Counted from the first letter of the stretch, positions 45,750 to 57,907 are shown. The stretch: 64,000 nucleotides of DNA from JASGKO01 sp049840595 (GCA_049840595.1 JASGKO010000016.1:26176-90175), one strand, 5' to 3'. Numbers and translations: made by a program. The notes: generated by a model from the letters alone, not told the origin.

Positions 45750-47166
45750 ATGAAAAAACTACTGACCCCCATCATTGCCCTGAGCCTGACCAGTGGCTTC
45801 GCCATGGCGCAGGATAACAGCGCGCTGCTCGACCTTCTCGTCAAAAAGAAGGTGATCACCGAAAAGGACGCGGACAGCGTTCGCAGTGAACTCGACAGCC
45901 AGCAGGCTGAGACCTCGCTCAACAAGCTCAAGCTCACCGACGCGGTGACCTCCATGACGCTTGGTGGCGACTTCCGCCTCCGCTATCAATATCAGCGTCT
46001 GGATCACCAGGCGATCGTTTCCAACAATGCGGACCAGACCTCGCGCTGGCGCTATCGTCTGCGCTTGAACGCGGACTTCCAGGTCGGGCCCTACTTCTTC
46101 GGTGGCGTGACCCTCGCGACTGGCCACTCGGCCGATGGCAACAACCAGACGTTCGACAACGGCTTCGCCAACTTCGAGCATCTACATCAACCGCGCCTTC
46201 ATCGGATGGAAACCCGCCGACTGGTTCGTGGCCAAGGTTGGCAAGCAGGACAATCCGTTCTACACCACCGATCTGGTGTGGGACCCGGATATCCGCCCGG
46301 CGGGCCTGGTGGAAACGATCAGCATCGACAAGTTTTTCGGCGGTTCGAGCACCGTGGAGGACAAGGGTCTCTCCAAGGATGGCAAGAGCGTCGTGACGAG
46401 CACGGTGGAGACCAAGCCGAAGTGGACGCTGGCGCTGAATTTCGGCCAGTTCTACTACAGCGACAACAACGAGTATAACAGCGATAGCGATTCGAAGACT
46501 GATGCCTACATCTTTGGCGAGCAGATCCTCGGCACCTACGACTTCGGTCCGGCCAAGGTGACCTTCGCGCCGTCCGCCTACCTCTACAATGCCGCGAGCC
46601 TCACTTCGTTTGACAGCGCCGTGCAGTTTCAAGACACCACGGCCATCTCCGGTGCGAGCCGCAAGCTCTCGATCCTGACGGCTCCTGGTGAAGTGGCCTT
46701 CAAGGTGATGGGGATTCCGACGAGGTTCTACTGGGACTTCGCCTACAACCTCCAGGGCCGTGGCCGTGCTTCGGACATGTACAAGCTCTACCGCGTGCAG
46801 AGCAACGGCACCTCGGTGCTGACGCACAGCACGCAGGATGACATCGCATGGCTGGCTGGCCTCCAGGTGGGCCAGAACAAGAAGGCCGGCGATCTCTCCT
46901 TCAACGTGAACTTCCGCCAGAGCGGCATCACGTCGGTGGACCCGAACCTGAATGATTCCGACTTCGCGCTCAGCGAGCTGAACACCCAGGGTGTCAAGAC
47001 CGGCCTCACCTACAACTTCACCGACGCCTTCACCGGCACCGTCTGCTACATGTATGCTTGGAATCTTCGCAAGAACCTCATCGAGGGCGAGGCGACCAGC
47101 GACCAGAAGCTGGCCGACGGCAACAACATCCAGGTGCTCCAAGTGGACCTGATGCTGAAGTTCTAA
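45750..47166 (+). CDS. Putative outer-membrane porin (Porin_5-like, one frameshift)
   Basis: Signal peptide LLTPIIALSLTSGFAMA, then a helical stretch ALLDLLVKKKVITEKDADSV typical of the Porin_5 N-terminus, followed by beta-strands (MTLGGDFRLRYQYQRLD, RWRYRLRLNADFQVGPYFFG). After a break near 46180 the frame shifts and continues with IYINRAFIGWKPADWFVAKV, ending in a terminal Phe (VDLMLKF), as in outer-membrane barrels. Its position between Pho-box-like repeats and pstS suggests a phosphate-induced porin; selectivity is inference. Confidence 0.8.
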
Positions 47167-47194
47167 GCGTTTAATCCCGCTTCTTAAAAACTGT

Positions 47195-47231
47195 CCGGCC
47201 CGGTGCTGGCATAGACCCAGTACCGGGCCGC
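47195..47231 (+). terminator. Hairpin between porin and pstS
   Basis: CGGCCCGGTGCTGG (47196-47209) pairs with CCAGTACCGGGCCG (47217-47230), one mismatch. No T-run follows, so it may be an attenuator or an mRNA-stabilising 3' end for the porin rather than a full terminator. Confidence 0.5.
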
Positions 47232-47267
47232 TCACTACAAACCCAAAAAACATACCTGCCGATTCTG

Positions 47268-48281
47268 ATGAAACGACACATCCACAAACTTCTTTCCGCC
47301 GCCATGCTGGCCGCCATGACTCTCCCTGCCATGGCCCAGGTGCAGCTCAATGGCGCCGGTGCCACCTTCCCCGCGCCTCTCTATCAGCGCTGGTTTGCCG
47401 AATACAACAAGCTGCACCCCGACGTGCAGATCAACTACCAGCCCGTGGGCAGCGGCTCCGGCATCAAGCAATTTACCCAGGGTGTCGTGAACTTTGCCGC
47501 CAGCGACGCGGCGATGACCGATGAAGAACTCGCGAAGGTTTCGACCGGTGCCGTGATGCTCCCCATGACGGCGGGCAGCATCGTTCTGGCCTACAACCTG
47601 CCCGACGTGAAGGAGCTCAAGCTCTCCCGCGATGCCTACGTGGGCATCTTCCTCGGCAAGATCGCCAAGTGGAATGACGACGCGATCAAGAAGGACAACC
47701 CGGGCGTGACCCTGCCCGACCTCGCCATCAGCGTGGCTTATCGCTCCGATGGCAGCGGCACCAATTTCGTGTTCACCAAGCATCTCTCCGCCATCAGCGC
47801 CGATTTCAAGAGCGCCGTCGGTGAAGGCAAGAGCGTGAACTGGCCCGCCGGCGTGGGTGGCAAGGGCAATGACGGCGTGACCGCGCTGATCAAGCAGACC
47901 CCCGGCACCATCGGCTACGTCGAGTTCGGCTACGCCAAGCAGAACGGCCTCGCGATGGCCGAGCTGCAGAACAAGGCCGGCAAGTTCGTGGCCCCGACTC
48001 CCGAGAGCGGCGCTTCCACGCTCGCTTCGGTCCAGCTCCCGGAAAACCTCCGCATCTGGCCCTCCGATCCAACGGGCGAAGGCGATTACCCGATCGCGAC
48101 CTTCACCTGGCTGCTCCTCTACGCGAAGTATGACGACGCCAAGGTGGCTTCCACCCTCAAGGACATCGTGAAGTACGGCCTCACCGATGGGCAGAAGCTC
48201 GCCCCGGAACTCGGCTACATCCCGCTTCCTGATGCGGTGGTAAAGCTGGTCGAGGCCAAGTTGGGCTCCGTCCAACCGTAA
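47268..48281 (+). CDS. pstS: Phosphate ABC transporter substrate-binding protein
   Basis: 337 residues. Signal peptide AAMLAAMTLPAMAQ. Phosphate-binding blocks: NGAGATFPAPLYQRWFAEY, GSGSGIKQFTQGVVNFAASD and AVAYR-type SVAYRSDGSGTNFVFTKHL. The protein captures phosphate in the periplasm for PstCAB. ATG 47268. It is separated from pstC by a strong hairpin that could leave pstS mRNA more abundant than the permease mRNA. Confidence 0.95.
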   Translation: MKRHIHKLLSAAMLAAMTLPAMAQVQLNGAGATFPAPLYQRWFAEYNKLHPDVQINYQPVGSGSGIKQFTQGVVNFAASDAAMTDEELAKVSTGAVMLPMTAGSIVLAYNLPDVKELKLSRDAYVGIFLGKIAKWNDDAIKKDNPGVTLPDLAISVAYRSDGSGTNFVFTKHLSAISADFKSAVGEGKSVNWPAGVGGKGNDGVTALIKQTPGTIGYVEFGYAKQNGLAMAELQNKAGKFVAPTPESGASTLASVQLPENLRIWPSDPTGEGDYPIATFTWLLLYAKYDDAKVASTLKDIVKYGLTDGQKLAPELGYIPLPDAVVKLVEAKLGSVQP

Positions 48282-48295
48282 CCGGAATTTAACGT

Positions 48296-48323
48296 CATCC
48301 GGGGTGCAATCGCGCCCCGGATG
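48296..48323 (+). terminator. Hairpin between pstS and pstC
   Basis: CATCCGGGG (48296-48304) pairs exactly with CCCCGGATG (48315-48323). No T-run, so an intercistronic stabiliser or partial attenuator is more likely than full termination. Confidence 0.6.
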
Positions 48324-48356
48324 AGTTATGGAGACAGAGCTTTCCAATCATCGCGC

Positions 48357-49310
48357 ATGAATAATCAGTCCGCCAGCGTCGTATCCCATCGTCCTCATCG
48401 CGATCCGTTCAAAGGGCTGTGCTGGCTGGCCTCGGCTGCCGTGGTGGTGCTGATCTTCTGGGTGGCCGCGCAGATTGGCAAGACGGCCTGGCCCGCCATC
48501 ACTCAATATGGGTTCGGCTTTCTCACCCATACGATTTGGAACCCCGTCAACGACACCTACGGGGTGCTGCCCTTCCTCATTGGCACGGCCATGAGCTCCG
48601 GGATCGCCCTGCTTTTCGCCCTTCCGCTCGGGCTCGCGATCTCCATCTTTCTGAGCGAAAATTTTCTTCCCCTTGGAGTCCGTCAGGTGGTGCGGTTCGT
48701 TGTCGAGCTGCTCGCGGCCATCCCCAGCGTCGTTTACGGCCTGTGGGGCATCGCGGTTCTCATTCCCCTCGTCATTGCCTTCGGTCAACCGGTGGCCGAT
48801 TTCTTATCCGCCCACGGTCACGGGCTTTCCATTTTCGCCGGGCCGGTCCATGGCAACAGCATGTTCACCGCGAGTCTGGTCCTGGCCCTCATGATTCTTC
48901 CCACCATTGCCGCCATTTCCCGCGCCGCGCTCGTGAGTGTGCCGGGGACCTTGCGTGAAGGGGCGTATGCCCTCGGCTGCACCCGCTGGGAGGCCATTTT
49001 CGGCGTGATCATCCCGAGTGCGCTCCCCGGCATTGTCGCCGCGACGATTCTTTCGCTGGGCCGCGCCATGGGCGAGACCATGGCGGTCGCCATGCTCATC
49101 GGCAACAGCCCGCGCCTTACCTGGTCCATCTTCCAGCCCGCCGGCACGCTTTCCAGCCTGCTCGCCAATCAGTTTGCCGAGGCGGATGGCATTCGCGTGA
49201 ATGCGCTCATGTATGCGGCGCTCGCCCTCATGTTCCTCACCGTCCTGGTCAATATCGCGGGAGAAGCCGTGCTGCGCATTGCCCAGCGCAAAACTGCCGG
49301 GATTCGTTAA
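48357..49310 (+). CDS. pstC: Phosphate ABC transporter permease PstC
   Basis: 317 residues from ATG 48357, preferred over an in-frame ATG 12 codons earlier in the hairpin region. Multiple transmembrane helices (GTAMSSGIALLFALPLGLAI, VVRFVVELLAAIPSVVYGLW). The cytoplasmic EAA loop is REGAYALGCTRWEAIFGVII with LGRAMGETMAVAMLIGNSP, which contacts PstB. With PstA it forms the inner-membrane pore. Confidence 0.94.
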   Translation: MNNQSASVVSHRPHRDPFKGLCWLASAAVVVLIFWVAAQIGKTAWPAITQYGFGFLTHTIWNPVNDTYGVLPFLIGTAMSSGIALLFALPLGLAISIFLSENFLPLGVRQVVRFVVELLAAIPSVVYGLWGIAVLIPLVIAFGQPVADFLSAHGHGLSIFAGPVHGNSMFTASLVLALMILPTIAAISRAALVSVPGTLREGAYALGCTRWEAIFGVIIPSALPGIVAATILSLGRAMGETMAVAMLIGNSPRLTWSIFQPAGTLSSLLANQFAEADGIRVNALMYAALALMFLTVLVNIAGEAVLRIAQRKTAGIR

Positions 49311-49322
49311 CCTCTTTTTCGC

Positions 49323-50219
49323 ATGTCCGAATCCACCATCACTGCCGATCATCTGGGCGACGTTAAAGAGGTCTTCCACGGCCACACCCAGCGCACGCTG
49401 TTCCGCCTGCTGTTCAATCAGTTGATGTCCGGGCTTTGCATCCTGCTCGCCCTGGCCACCTTCATTCCGCTCGGCTCCATCCTCTGGCTCGTCATCTCCA
49501 AAGGCGTCCAGCATCTCCGCTGGGATACTTTCACCACCCTCGCCCCGGCTCCCGGCATGGCTGGCAACGGCCTCGGCAACGCCATCCTCGGCACCGGCCT
49601 GCTCGTCGGGCTCGCCATCGCCATCTCCGCCCCGCTGGGCATTCTCTCCGCGGTCTATATTTGTGAGTATGGCCGCAATACCTGGCTCGCGGGTGCCGTC
49701 CGCTTTACCGCCAAGCTGCTCACCGGCATCCCTTCGATCATTTGCGGCGTGTTTGCCTACGCTGTGATCGTGGTCACCACCGAGAAATTCTCCGCCCTGG
49801 CGGGGGCCATCGCGCTCGGCGTGCTTGCGCTGCCCACCATTCTGCTCACCAGCGAGCAGGCGCTGCTCGGCGTCTCCAAGTCGTTTCGCGAGGCCTCGTT
49901 CGGCCTCGGCGCCACCAATTTCCAGACCATCTGGCGCATCATCCTGCCCGAGGCCTTCCCGGCGATGATGACGGGCATCATGCTCGCCGTCGCCCGTGCC
50001 GCGGGGGAAACGGCGCCCGTGCTCTTCACCGCGCTCTTCAACAACTTCTGGAACACCAACATCTGGAAGCCCACCGCGACGCTCTCGGTGCTCATCTACA
50101 ATTTCTCCACCATGCCCTACCCGGAGCAAATCGCGCTGGCCTGGACGGCCTCGCTGGTTCTGGTGGGCTTGGTGACCGTGACCAACATCTTCTCGCAACT
50201 TGCCTTCAGCAAAAAGTAA
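49323..50219 (+). CDS. pstA: Phosphate ABC transporter permease PstA
   Basis: 298 residues. Six predicted helices with VGLAIAISAPLGILSAVYIC, AKLLTGIPSIICGVFAYAVI and the EAA loop KSFREASFGLGATNFQTIWR followed by AVARAAGETAPVLFTALF. The family signature is intact. It partners PstC. It begins 12 bp after pstC. The N-terminal 40 residues are a cytoplasmic extension. Confidence 0.94.
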   Translation: MSESTITADHLGDVKEVFHGHTQRTLFRLLFNQLMSGLCILLALATFIPLGSILWLVISKGVQHLRWDTFTTLAPAPGMAGNGLGNAILGTGLLVGLAIAISAPLGILSAVYICEYGRNTWLAGAVRFTAKLLTGIPSIICGVFAYAVIVVTTEKFSALAGAIALGVLALPTILLTSEQALLGVSKSFREASFGLGATNFQTIWRIILPEAFPAMMTGIMLAVARAAGETAPVLFTALFNNFWNTNIWKPTATLSVLIYNFSTMPYPEQIALAWTASLVLVGLVTVTNIFSQLAFSKK

Positions 50220-50267
50220 CCATTTTTTCCGGCAAAAGAATTGTGACAACCCAGCCAATGTGGAACC

Positions 50268-51128
50268 ATGAACTCCCGGACGACCATCATGCCTGACGAA
50301 TCGAATTACGCAACCAGCACCAGTGCCGCTGCTGTGCAAGGAGCCGCACCCGGGAACGGGAGTGCCGAAGTCACCACCAACTTGATCGAGGTCAAGGATT
50401 TCAGCTTCTACTACGGCCACAAGCAGGCGCTCTTCAACATCACGATGAACATCCCGCGGAAGAAGATCACCGCGCTCATCGGCCCCTCCGGCTGCGGTAA
50501 GTCCACCCTGCTCCGCAACTTCAACCGCATGAACGACCTCATCGACGGCGTGCATCACGATGGCGACATCACGCTCGGCGGGCGCAGCATCTTCGATCCG
50601 AAGCTCCAGGTCATCGCCCTGCGCCGCAGCGTGGGCATGGTCTTCCAGAAGTCGAACCCCTTCCCGATGTCCATCTACGACAACGTGGCCTACGGCCTGC
50701 GCATCTCCGGCGAGAAGCGCAAGAACGTGCTCGACGAGGCCGTGGAAACGAGCCTCAAGGGCGCGGCCCTGTGGGAGGAAGTGAAGGACCGGCTCAAGGA
50801 CAGCGCGCTCGGCATGTCCGGCGGCCAGCAGCAGCGCCTTTGCATCGCCCGCGCCATCGCGGTCCAGCCCCGGGTCCTGCTCATGGACGAGCCCTGCTCC
50901 GCGCTCGATCCGATCTCCACCATGAAGGTCGAGGAACTCATGTTCGGCCTCAAGGAGAAGTTCACCATCGTCATCGTCACCCACAACATGCAGCAGGCCG
51001 GTCGCTGCTCCGACAACACTGCCTTCTTCTACCTCGGCAAGCTCATCGAATACGATCGCACCGGGAAGATTTTTACCAACCCCTCGCAAAAACAGACCGA
51101 AGACTACATCACCGGTCGCTTCGGTTGA
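50268..51128 (+). CDS. pstB: Phosphate ABC transporter ATP-binding protein
   Basis: 286 residues. Walker A IGPSGCGKSTLLRNFNRMND, signature ALGMSGGQQQRLCIARAIA, Walker B RVLLMDEPCSALDPIST and the switch His in IVIVTHNMQQAGRCSD. PstB powers phosphate import. ATG 50268 gives a 40-residue Ala/Ser-rich N-terminus; a second ATG at 50289 is possible. It lies 48 bp after pstA and is followed by phoU. Confidence 0.96.
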   Translation: MNSRTTIMPDESNYATSTSAAAVQGAAPGNGSAEVTTNLIEVKDFSFYYGHKQALFNITMNIPRKKITALIGPSGCGKSTLLRNFNRMNDLIDGVHHDGDITLGGRSIFDPKLQVIALRRSVGMVFQKSNPFPMSIYDNVAYGLRISGEKRKNVLDEAVETSLKGAALWEEVKDRLKDSALGMSGGQQQRLCIARAIAVQPRVLLMDEPCSALDPISTMKVEELMFGLKEKFTIVIVTHNMQQAGRCSDNTAFFYLGKLIEYDRTGKIFTNPSQKQTEDYITGRFG

Positions 51129-51145
51129 TTCAACTTTTTTAAGCC

Positions 51146-51826
51146 ATGCCTACGATACGCCAGTTCGAAAACGAGTTGGGCCACATTCGCGAGCAGCTGC
51201 TGCTGATGTCGAGCCTCACGGAACGGAACCTTTCGCTTGCGATGAAGGCGCTCATTGAGCGCGATGACAATCTTGCCCTCACGGTCGAGAGCGAAGACTC
51301 GCAGATTGATCAGCTCGAAATCGCCGTGGATGAAATGGTCATCACCTACATGGCCACTCATGCGCCGGTTGCGCGCGACTGCCGCTTCATGCTCGCGGCG
51401 TCGAAGATTTCCAGCAACCTCGAGCGCATCGGCGACCAGGCCACGACCATTGCCCGCCGCACCAGGGAGCTGAACAAGGAGCCGCTTCTCAAGCCGCTCA
51501 TCGACATTCCCATGATGGCCGATATCGCCGCCGACATGCTGCGCGACGGCATCACCTGCTTCGTCGAGCAGGATGTGGAGACGGCGATCACCATCATCTC
51601 CCGCGACAAATCGGTGGACTCGATCTACAAGCAGCTCGTGCGCGAGCTCACGACCTACATGATTGAAGATCCGAAGACGATCACCCGCTCGTTGCACCTC
51701 ATGGTCGTGGCCAAGGCCCTCGAAAGTGCCGCCGATCATGCCGCGAATATCGCCGAGGATATCGTTTACCTCTACCGCGCGCAGGATGTCCGCCACGATC
51801 CCGCGATCAAGGCCGGTCACGCGTAA
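51146..51826 (+). CDS. phoU: Phosphate-specific transport system accessory protein PhoU
   Basis: 226 residues of repeated helical PhoU domains. Conserved blocks include MPTIRQFENELGHIREQLLL, the ERIGDQATTIARRTRELN signature and the second ALESAADHAANIAEDIVYL. PhoU connects PstB to PhoR and keeps PhoR in the phosphatase state when phosphate is plentiful. Last gene of the pst operon; a hairpin follows. Confidence 0.95.
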   Translation: MPTIRQFENELGHIREQLLLMSSLTERNLSLAMKALIERDDNLALTVESEDSQIDQLEIAVDEMVITYMATHAPVARDCRFMLAASKISSNLERIGDQATTIARRTRELNKEPLLKPLIDIPMMADIAADMLRDGITCFVEQDVETAITIISRDKSVDSIYKQLVRELTTYMIEDPKTITRSLHLMVVAKALESAADHAANIAEDIVYLYRAQDVRHDPAIKAGHA

Positions 51827-51842
51827 GCTAGGACATTTCCTC

Positions 51843-51869
51843 CCGCTCCGGCGTAACTGGAGCGGTTTA
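51843..51869 (+). terminator. Terminator after phoU
   Basis: CCGCTCC (51843-51849) pairs with GGAGCGG (51859-51865), followed by TTTAA. A modest stem at the end of the pst operon. Confidence 0.55.
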
Positions 51870-51947
51870 AGCAAAGAGATCGCCACGAAGGCGTCCGCTC
51901 TGCCCGGGAACTTGCGCCACGCGGCTGCCGAATAAAGGAGGGCCGCT

Positions 51948-52853
51948 CTAAATTTGTGTCCTGCGCCTGGCTTCCGCTGGCGGATAAGCCGTCCGTACCA
52001 GCTCCAGCCAGCGTTGCGCGGCTGGTGATAGCACCGCACCGCGCCGCCAGATCAGCCCGAGCTTCCAGCGCAGATCGGCATCCTCCACCGGGATCGCGAC
52101 CACCCCGGCTTGCGGGCTCGTGATCATGATCCGGGGCAGCAGGCTCAGCCCCAGCCCCGCCGCTACCAGGGCGAGGATGAAATCCGGCTGCCCGCTTCGG
52201 GCTGCTTCCACAAATGTGATCTTCCGCTTTGCGCAGGCGGCCTCGATCACTGAGTTGAGCGCAAAGCCGCGTTCGAAAAGAATGATCTTGTCGCCATCGA
52301 GCTGGCGGAGCGACAGCCGGGCTTTTCCCGCCAGCGGATGCCCGGCTGGCAACAAGGCAAGCATGGGCTCGTTGCATACTGGATGCGACGAGAGCGAATC
52401 GGCGGCCGGCAACAAGGAGGCGCCGATTTCAATTTCCCCTGTGAGCACGGCGTGCTCCAGCGTATGGCTGCCTTCCTCGTGCAGATCGATCTGAATGCCC
52501 GGATGCCGCCGCCGGTACTCCGCGATGAGCGGTGCAAACAGCACGCTGCTCCCCAGCGGCGGCACGCCGAGCCGGAGCCGTCCGGTCTCCAGTCCGCGTA
52601 GCGCATCCAGCTCGGCTTGCAGGTTTTCCTCGCCCGCCAGCATGGCTGCCGCGCGGCGCAATACGATCTCGCCGGCGGAAGTGGGCCGCACCCCTCGCGG
52701 CAAGCGTTCCAGTAAGGGCATCCCGCAATCATGCTCCAGTTGCTGGATCGCCTTGCTGATCGTGGACTGGGTGCTCCCCAGCACCCGGCTCGCGGCGGAA
52801 AAGCCGCCCGCCTGCACGACGGTGGCGAGAATGCGAAGATGCCGGAGTTCCAT
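51948..52853 (-). CDS. LysR-family transcriptional regulator
   Basis: 301 residues. N-terminal winged helix: MELRHLRILATVVQAGGFSA followed by SRVLGSTQSTISKAIQQLEH, and PLLERLPRGVRPTSAGEIVL. The C-terminal substrate-binding domain (about 90-295) has LRLGVPPLGSSVLFAPLIAE. It is divergent from lrgA with about 80 bp between starts. LysR proteins often control the divergently encoded gene; lrgA/cidA operons are known targets in Gram-positives (CidR). The inducer is unknown. Confidence 0.92.
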   Translation of the reverse strand: MELRHLRILATVVQAGGFSAASRVLGSTQSTISKAIQQLEHDCGMPLLERLPRGVRPTSAGEIVLRRAAAMLAGEENLQAELDALRGLETGRLRLGVPPLGSSVLFAPLIAEYRRRHPGIQIDLHEEGSHTLEHAVLTGEIEIGASLLPAADSLSSHPVCNEPMLALLPAGHPLAGKARLSLRQLDGDKIILFERGFALNSVIEAACAKRKITFVEAARSGQPDFILALVAAGLGLSLLPRIMITSPQAGVVAIPVEDADLRWKLGLIWRRGAVLSPAAQRWLELVRTAYPPAEARRRTQI

Positions 52854-52931
52854 ATCTATTCTATAATGGAATACAGATTATTCATTCAATTCATTTTTAA
52901 GATGGTGCTGGGTGCGGCATCATGCCCGACG

Positions 52932-53336
52932 ATGAAACCGAAACCGCCTGTCCTGCTGCGCCGGATCGCTATTTATGCGCGTCGCCATTGGTGGCCGCAG
53001 GTGCTGGCTTTGCTGGTGCTTTGGGGACTTGGGAATATGCTCAGCCGCTGCTTTGGCTGGCCCATCCCGGGGAGTATCGTGGGGCTGTTCGGATTGTTGT
53101 TTCTTTTGGAGAGCGGACTGGTTTCGTTGCGCTGGTTCCGCAAAGGCGCGGCACGATTGCTCACACATCTCGTGCTCTTTCTGGTCCCGGCGATGCTGGC
53201 GGTGGTCAATCATCGTGAATTGCTCGATGCCACCGGCTTCAAGCTGCTCGCCGCCATTCTCATCGGCACGCCGCTGGTGATGCTCGGAACCGCGCTGGTG
53301 GTGGAAGTGGGCTTTCGTTGCTCGGCGCGATCATGA
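52932..53336 (+). CDS. lrgA: CidA/LrgA-family holin-like protein
   Basis: 134 residues from ATG 52932. Four predicted helices: QVLALLVLWGLGNMLSRCF, PIPGSIVGLFGLLFLLESG, LLTHLVLFLVPAMLAVVNH and KLLAAILIGTPLVMLGTALV. The GWPIPGSIVGLFGL motif is typical of CidA/LrgA, holin-like proteins controlling murein hydrolase activity or, in later work, metabolite export. Other in-frame ATGs at 52869 and 52902 are possible starts. Overlaps lrgB by 4 bp. Confidence 0.88.
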   Translation: MKPKPPVLLRRIAIYARRHWWPQVLALLVLWGLGNMLSRCFGWPIPGSIVGLFGLLFLLESGLVSLRWFRKGAARLLTHLVLFLVPAMLAVVNHRELLDATGFKLLAAILIGTPLVMLGTALVVEVGFRCSARS

Positions 53337-54025
53337 AGACACTCCTGCACGATCTATTTTGGGCGGCGGTGACGGTGGGGATTTACCTGGCGGCGCTGCG
53401 GCTCAACCGCCGCTTGGCTGCCTGGTGGACTTCCCCCTTGCTCATCACTTGGGCGTTTTGCGCTCTATTGCTCTTTAGCCTGCACACGACTTATCAGGAA
53501 TACCTCGGAGGAACGAACTGGCTCATTTTCCTGATCGGCCCGGCGACGGTGGCCTTTGCCATTCCCATTCATGAGCACCGCCTGCTCATTCGTCGGCACT
53601 GGGGTCTGCTGCTGCTGGGAACGCTTACCGGCAGCGCCATCGCGCTCGGCAGTGGCTACCTGCTGGCCCGCTATTTCCAGTTCCCGCCCGAGCTGCGCGC
53701 CAGCCTGCTCCCGCGCTCGATCACCACCCCGCTGGCCATGACCGCTTCCCAAAATTTGGGTGGCCTGCCGGATTTGACCGCCGCCTTCACCACCGTCACC
53801 GGCCTCTTCGGCGCGGCCATCGGCGAGAGCTTCCTCATCTGGCTCCCTTTTCGTTCCAGCTTTGCCCGGGGTGCGCTCCTCGGCATGGGGGCCCACGGGG
53901 CCGGAGTCGCCAGGGCCCGCGAGCTGGGCGAAGAAGAGGGGGCTGTCGCCGGGTTGATGATGATCTTCGCCGGACTATTGAATGTGCTGGGGACGGTGGT
54001 CTTCTTCCATCGTCATCAAGGGTGA
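53333..54025 (+). CDS. lrgB: CidB/LrgB-family membrane protein
   Basis: 230 residues. Several transmembrane helices. The family motif GPATVAFAIPIHEHRLLIRR and LLPRSITTPLAMTASQNLGG, followed by LGMGAHGAGVARARELGEEE, are diagnostic of LrgB. ATGA overlap with lrgA shows translational coupling. Some plant homologues export glycolate across plastid membranes, so glycolate or lactate export is a possible alternative to a role in cell lysis. Confidence 0.92.
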   Translation: MKTLLHDLFWAAVTVGIYLAALRLNRRLAAWWTSPLLITWAFCALLLFSLHTTYQEYLGGTNWLIFLIGPATVAFAIPIHEHRLLIRRHWGLLLLGTLTGSAIALGSGYLLARYFQFPPELRASLLPRSITTPLAMTASQNLGGLPDLTAAFTTVTGLFGAAIGESFLIWLPFRSSFARGALLGMGAHGAGVARARELGEEEGAVAGLMMIFAGLLNVLGTVVFFHRHQG

Positions 54026-54035
54026 GGCTTAATCG

Positions 54036-54354
54036 CTACGCGACGGCCTTCATTTTCTCGAAAGGCGTAATCTGGAGAGGATATCCCTCGCGTTCCAGTC
54101 GGCGTAATTCGTAATCGATCTGGAGATTGAGCCGAGAAATGCGGGGTCATTCCGAAAAAGAGGGCAAAGCGACGTGCGGTGTCCGCCGTGATCCGGCGCT
54201 GGCCTTTGACGATCTCGTTGATGCGGCGGGCAGGAACTCCAATTTCCTTTGCCAGTCGGTATTCCGTGAGTTGTAGCGGAAGCAAAAACTCTTCGCGCAA
54301 AATTTCACCGGGAGTAATGAGCGGCAGCAATTTTTCGGTTTTGATCGCTTTCAT
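54036..54354 (-). CDS. higA: HigA-type antitoxin (one frameshift)
   Basis: Starts MKAIKTEKLLPLITPGEILR at ATG 54352-54354. Helix-turn-helix of XRE type: LTEYRLAKEIGVPARRINEI followed by VKGQRRITADTARRFALFFG. After a break near 54140, the frame continues with RLNLQIDYELRRLEREGYPL and ends ITPFEKMKAVA at 54036. HigA neutralises HigB and binds an operator. Length about 105 residues, normal for the family. The toxin is directly upstream, 4 bp away, in the HigB-first order. Confidence 0.82.
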
Positions 54355-54358
54355 GGCA

Positions 54359-54641
54359 TCAATGGTAATCGTTGATTTCAACGTTGATCGGCCCGGAGGC
54401 CGTCCATGCAAAGCAAATACGCCACTGCTGGTTCATCCGGATGCTGTACTGGCCTTTTCGATTTCCCATGTAAAACCTCCAGTCGGTTTCCTGGTGGCAC
54501 TCGCAGATCGTCGAGCCTGGCTGCAGCATCCAGCATGAGCAGCTTGCGATGCATCACGCTTTGCAGATTCATCGGCAAACGGCGGGAAACTTTTCCTTGA
54601 TGGATTTTTCTCGTTTCCTCGCAAGAGAAGCTTTGAATCAC
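54359..54641 (-). CDS. higB: HigB-type (RelE-like) toxin (one frameshift)
   Basis: From a GTG at 54639-54641, IQSFSCEETRKIHQGKVSRR opens a HigB domain; LLMLDAAARLDDLRVPPGNR and LEVLHGKSK follow. After a break near 54455 the frame resumes with GQYSIRMNQQWRICFAWT, then INVEINDYH and stop at 54359. Conserved RIC-F-W and the EINDYH end are typical of HigB, a ribosome-dependent mRNA interferase. Both toxin and antitoxin carry one break each; a consensus error is likely, but natural inactivation cannot be excluded. Confidence 0.82.
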
Positions 54642-54648
54642 TTCGAAA

Positions 54649-54669
54649 CCATAACGCGATGCGTTATGG
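54649..54669. promoter_or_regulatory. Palindromic operator of higBA
   Basis: Perfect 9-bp inverted repeat CCATAACGC-GAT-GCGTTATGG, 7 bp upstream of the higB GTG start. This is where HigA-type antitoxins usually bind to repress the operon. Confidence 0.7.
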
Positions 54670-54774
54670 TTTTTAACCTTCATATTCATCTGGTGCCGCA
54701 CCTGCTGGCGGCCGGTTTTAGACGCTTGCCATCGGCCCAAGCGCGGTTTATGTAACCCGCTCGCATTTTTCCGT

Positions 54775-54859
54775 GCCGGAGTGGCGAAATTGGCAGACGC
54801 GCCAGACTTAGGATCTGGTTCCGCAAGGAGTGCAGGTTCAAGTCCTGTCTCCGGCACCA
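54775..54859 (+). tRNA. tRNA-Leu (UAG anticodon)
   Basis: Acceptor stem GCCGGAG pairs with CTCCGGC; anticodon loop CTTAGGA (TAG) is closed by CCAGA/TCTGG; a long variable arm CCGCAAGGAGTGC precedes the T arm AGGTTCAAGTCCT. The 3' CCA is encoded (54857-54859). The long variable arm fits class II tRNA-Leu. Confidence 0.97.
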
Positions 54860-54940
54860 TCTCTCTCATTTTTTTTGGAGATTTTTTGTCATCGGGAACA
54901 GTCGGCTTGATTTGCCGGGAGGGGACTCTACGCTGGCACG

Positions 54941-57907
<2,967 letters not shown>

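Noticed and set aside
48804..51089. A 761-codon minus-strand frame across pstC, pstA and pstB
   Set aside because: It lies antisense to well-conserved genes, and its repetitive Gly/Asp/Glu-rich composition is a GC-bias shadow.
54860..54940. Glycine riboswitch before gcvP
   Set aside because: Only 81 bp separates tRNA-Leu from gcvP, too short for an aptamer, and no glycine-aptamer motif is visible.
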